DNA of 64,000 nt from an uncultured Eubacterium sp. (GTDB lineage Bacteria; Bacillota; Clostridia; Lachnospirales; Lachnospiraceae): the NCBI GenBank assembly GCA_900550135.1, contig URQO01000002.1, forward strand, positions 1 to 64,000. Direction: 5' to 3'. A program made the translations under genes and the position numbers. This document shows positions 61,391 through 64,000 of this stretch, piece by piece (the first letter of the stretch is position 1; each line of letters begins with the position of its first letter). Under the pieces are notes generated by a model. The model searched no databases and had not been told where the DNA came from. It saw only the letters and a program-made list of their open reading frames with translations.

Positions 61391-62251
61391 CTATCTTAAT
61401 ATATCTCTATGGGTAATTCTTATGCCGTAATTAGCATCTGTATTATTTAAATATTCATATAGTGTATTTGCAACTGTTACCGACCTGTGATGGCCACCTG
61501 TACATCCTATTCCTATAACTAACTGATTCTTTCCTTCATTTATGTAATTTGGAATAAGGAATTTTATCATATCTGTCAATTTTTCCAGAAATTCTGTTGA
61601 CACCGGTGACTTTAGAACATAATCCCTTACATCCTTATCTTCACCTGTTTTATGTTTAAGTTCCGGTACATAATACGGATTTGGCAAAAATCTCACATCA
61701 AATACCAAATCACAGTCTGCCGGCACACCATATTTAAATCCAAAAGACATAATGGTTACGAACAAATTTCTGTAATCCTGATTCATAACAAAAATCTTTT
61801 CTATTTCTGCCCTTAAATCTCTCACTAAAAGATTGCTTGTATCAATAATATAATCTGCCTCTGTTCTAAGATACTGAAGTTTTTTTCTTTCTGCTTCTAT
61901 CTCATTTTCTACACTATCGGCATCACCCATAGGATGGCTACGTCTTGTTTCCTTAAAACGCTTTATTAATGTAGTATTATTGCAATCCAAAAATAGAATT
62001 TCATAGTTCCGGTCTTTTTTTCTCATATTTTCCAGAACATTATTTATTTTTTCTAAATTTTCTCCACTTCGAATGTCCACACCTATGGCAACTTTATTTT
62101 TTTCACTGGTCTGTGTAAAAAGCAGATCAGCAAAATTTTCAATAAGATCAATTGGAAGATTGTCTACACAATAATAACCATTGTCCTCAAATATTTTTAA
62201 AGCTGTTATTTTTCCTGCTCCTGACATTCCTGTTACAATAACAAAACGCAT
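61391..62251 (-). CDS. rapZ: RNase adapter/nucleotide-binding protein RapZ (YvcJ)
   Basis: This 286-residue protein binds and hydrolyses nucleotides; in E. coli the homolog delivers GlmZ RNA to RNase E. The N-terminal P-loop reads GMSGAGKITALK: the residue after Lys, nearly always Ser or Thr, is Ile here, with Thr one place later. Family signatures follow: EDNGYYCVDNLP, the Walker B-like FLDCNN, RRSHPMGD, SFGFKYGVPADCDLVFDVRFLPNP in parts, and the C-terminal IGCTGGHHRSV. AGGAGA precedes ATG 62251. It lies 14 bp behind murB. Confidence 0.95.
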   Translation of the reverse strand: MRFVIVTGMSGAGKITALKIFEDNGYYCVDNLPIDLIENFADLLFTQTSEKNKVAIGVDIRSGENLEKINNVLENMRKKDRNYEILFLDCNNTTLIKRFKETRRSHPMGDADSVENEIEAERKKLQYLRTEADYIIDTSNLLVRDLRAEIEKIFVMNQDYRNLFVTIMSFGFKYGVPADCDLVFDVRFLPNPYYVPELKHKTGEDKDVRDYVLKSPVSTEFLEKLTDMIKFLIPNYINEGKNQLVIGIGCTGGHHRSVTVANTLYEYLNNTDANYGIRITHRDILR

Positions 62252-62265
62252 ATGCTCTCCTAAAT

Positions 62266-63156
62266 TTATATAATCTTTACTTCCGGTTCCAATTCAACGC
62301 CAAACTGTTCCTTAACTTTGTTTTTAACATCTTCCATAAGGTTGATTATGTCTGTGGCTGTAGCGTTGTCATAGTTAATTACAAATCCGCAATGCTTTTC
62401 TGAAACCATTGCTCCACCCACTCTATATCCTCTAAGACCTGCGTCTTCAATCAGTTTTCCTGCAAAATATCCTTCCGGTCTTTTAAATGTACTACCGGCA
62501 CTTGGATATTCCAATGGCTGTTTTGCTTTTCTTTTCTGCATAAACATCTGCATAATTGTAGAAATTTCTTCACCACTACTTAAGAATAACTTTATGCACA
62601 TCTGTAAAACTACCAGATTTCTTTTCATTATGGCACTTGTTCTGTAACCAAATTCTAAATCCCCGGCATTGATAGTTTCTATCTCTCCGGATTCATTTAA
62701 AACTTTGACCCATTTTACAACATCTTTCATTTCACCGCCGTAGGCACCTGCATTCATAACAATTGCTCCACCTACATTGCCGGGAATTCCATGGGCAAAC
62801 TCAAACCCACCAAGGTCGCTTTCATAAGCTGCCATGGCTACTGATGATAATTTGGCTCCTGCGTCTGCCACAATCTCATCACCAATTATATCAATAGAAC
62901 TTATTCGATTGTTTACCTCAATGATAACACCATCATAACCTTCATCTTTTATTAAGATATTGCTTCCATTTCCAATAACCATATATGGATATTCCTGTTT
63001 TTTACAGGCTTTTATAACATCCGTTAATTCATTAATAGAACCGGGCTTTACATAATACTTTGCATTGCCTCCACATCTGAATGTACAATGTTTTCCCATT
63101 GGTTCATTTTCACAAACATACTGTTCTCCAACTATTGATTTTAAAATATCAAACAA
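62266..63156 (-). CDS. murB: UDP-N-acetylenolpyruvoylglucosamine reductase
   Basis: This 296-residue flavoenzyme reduces the MurA product to UDP-MurNAc. FAD-binding motifs are VIGNGSNILIKDEG (about 60-73) and GIPGNVGGAIVMNAGAYGGEM (about 124-143). The catalytic Ser lies in YPSAGSTFKRP (about 222) and the C-terminal Glu in the FGVELEPEV end. The start is TTG 63156 (no ATG/GTG in frame), with AAGTGAG about nine bases upstream. Length is normal. It lies 21 bp behind the glucokinase gene and starts the wall-related part of the cluster. Confidence 0.95.
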   Translation of the reverse strand: MFDILKSIVGEQYVCENEPMGKHCTFRCGGNAKYYVKPGSINELTDVIKACKKQEYPYMVIGNGSNILIKDEGYDGVIIEVNNRISSIDIIGDEIVADAGAKLSSVAMAAYESDLGGFEFAHGIPGNVGGAIVMNAGAYGGEMKDVVKWVKVLNESGEIETINAGDLEFGYRTSAIMKRNLVVLQMCIKLFLSSGEEISTIMQMFMQKRKAKQPLEYPSAGSTFKRPEGYFAGKLIEDAGLRGYRVGGAMVSEKHCGFVINYDNATATDIINLMEDVKNKVKEQFGVELEPEVKII

Positions 63157-63177
63157 ATCTACACACTCACTTTCTTC

Positions 63178-64000
63178 TTATTCATTGACTACAAGTGCTG
63201 CTGCACCGTACATTCCCGCATCATTTCCTAACTGTGCCAAATGCAATGCTGCATCACCACATGCCGCAAAGCATGTTTCTCTGTATGTATCTTTTATTGC
63301 ATCAATTAAAAACTGTCCTGCCTTGCTTACTCCTCCACCAATAATAAATGCCTGTGGATTGGTTGTAACTGCTACGGCTGACATTGCTTTTCCTAAATAA
63401 TCTCCCATCTGACTTACAACAACATTTGCGCCTTTGTCTCCTTCCTTTGCAAGGTCAAAAACATCTTTAGCTGTAATGTTATCGCCAAATTCAGTCATCT
63501 TTGTATCCTGATTGTGTGCCATATATCTTCTTGCAAGACGTACCACACCTGTAGCTGACGCATACTGTTCAAGACATCCTTTTCTTCCACAACCACAAAT
63601 ATCTGTTTCTGTATCATTCATGTGCATATGACCGATTTCTCCGGCTCCCCCGTTATATCCTGTCAAAATGTTGTTGTTTATAACAACACCACCGCCTACA
63701 CCGGTTCCTAAAGTAATCATAACTATATCTTTGTAATCTTTTCCGCCGCCTTTCCATGCTTCTCCTAAAGCGGCTACATTGGCATCATTTCCTGCCTTTA
63801 CTTTTATATCATGAAACATTTCTGATAATTTCTTTTCTACATTAAAAGTACCCCAACCTAAGTTGACACACTGAAGTACTGTGCCATCAGCAAGTACAGG
63901 ACCTGGAAGTCCAATTCCAATACCCTGTATATCATCAAGACTGATTTTTTCTTTTATTATTTTGTTTTCCAGACTTTCACAAATATCGGACAAAATGGTT
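63178..64000 (-). CDS. glk: ROK-family glucokinase (partial, N-terminus outside the window)
   Basis: The visible 274 codons cover most of a ROK sugar kinase; about 40 N-terminal residues with the first phosphate loop lie beyond the right edge. Seen: GIGIGLPGPVLADG, the catalytic Asp region KAGNDANVAALGEAWKGGG, the ATP loop MITLGTGVGGGVVIN, and the ROK zinc motif GHMHMNDTETDICGCGRKGCLEQY (His plus three Cys; quoted in parts as GCGRKGCLE). It phosphorylates glucose entering without PTS. The location before murB-rapZ-whiA-HPr fits clostridial genomes and links carbon flux to wall synthesis. Confidence 0.93.
   Translation of the reverse strand, partial: TILSDICESLENKIIKEKISLDDIQGIGIGLPGPVLADGTVLQCVNLGWGTFNVEKKLSEMFHDIKVKAGNDANVAALGEAWKGGGKDYKDIVMITLGTGVGGGVVINNNILTGYNGGAGEIGHMHMNDTETDICGCGRKGCLEQYASATGVVRLARRYMAHNQDTKMTEFGDNITAKDVFDLAKEGDKGANVVVSQMGDYLGKAMSAVAVTTNPQAFIIGGGVSKAGQFLIDAIKDTYRETCFAACGDAALHLAQLGNDAGMYGAAALVVNE

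Noticed and set aside
1..64000. Prophage, integrative element or defence island
   Set aside because: No integrase, transposase, phage structural, toxin-antitoxin or restriction gene was recognised; gene content is chromosomal core plus surface proteins.

Overview
The window (about one third G+C by eye) reads as chromosome of a low-GC, endospore-forming Firmicute, most likely a Lachnospiraceae-type gut Clostridium. The evidence is the glk-murB-rapZ-whiA-HPr cluster, dnaX-ybaB-recR with a large-type SRP RNA nearby, sporulation genes (spoIIR, a SipL-like SPOCS/LysM protein, a CotS-like protein), split transketolase, an S-box and a T-box leader, and many AGGAGG ribosome binding sites. This placement is inference. 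No transposase, integrase, phage gene, tRNA, rRNA or CRISPR array was seen. Most genes lie on the minus strand; only plsC, a small membrane protein, spoIIR, pdxY, a sigma-like gene and mecA are on plus.

Layout: 1-7.3 kb is a carbohydrate ABC importer operon (lipoprotein binding protein, a very large second binding protein, two permeases) and a cell-wall-anchored carbohydrate-binding protein, separated by a hairpin-rich repeat region. 7.5-20 kb is core metabolism and sporulation: plsC, murI, spoIIR, ispE, sipL-like, phosphoglucomutase, cotS-like, cca, pdxR. 20-26 kb holds pdxY (divergent from pdxR), metK behind a SAM-I riboswitch, a FN3 lipoprotein, and leuA fused in frame to an AraC-type DNA-binding domain behind a leucine (CUC) T-box. 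26-36 kb holds small secreted proteins, an ECF sigma/DUF4367 pair, murA, an M23 peptidase gene that seems to lack a normal start codon, aroK, dinB, a flavin reductase-like gene and a sigma-70-like protein without region 4. 36-46 kb holds an Amt-PII fusion, split transketolase, a giant acidic P-loop protein, and recR-ybaB-dnaX. 46-57 kb holds a DUF6273-lipase fusion, SRP RNA, tadA, a GH18 lipoprotein, a candidate small RNA, mecA, a 220-bp palindromic element, a SpoU methylase and dnaE. 57-64 kb holds a CBM56/crystallin/GH64 beta-1,3-glucanase and the HPr-whiA-rapZ-murB-glk cluster.

Functional themes are glycan capture and import (ABC operon, anchored binding protein, GH64, GH18), cell-wall precursor supply (murI, murA, murB), and amino-acid and cofactor control by RNA (S-box, T-box) or protein (PdxR, possibly the LeuA fusion). 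The most unusual items are the LeuA-AraC fusion, the region-4-less sigma-like protein, the palindromic elements that overlap stop codons, degenerate tandem repeats that seem to be copies of gene edges, the apparent ATT start, and a probable small RNA at 50.9-51.0 kb.
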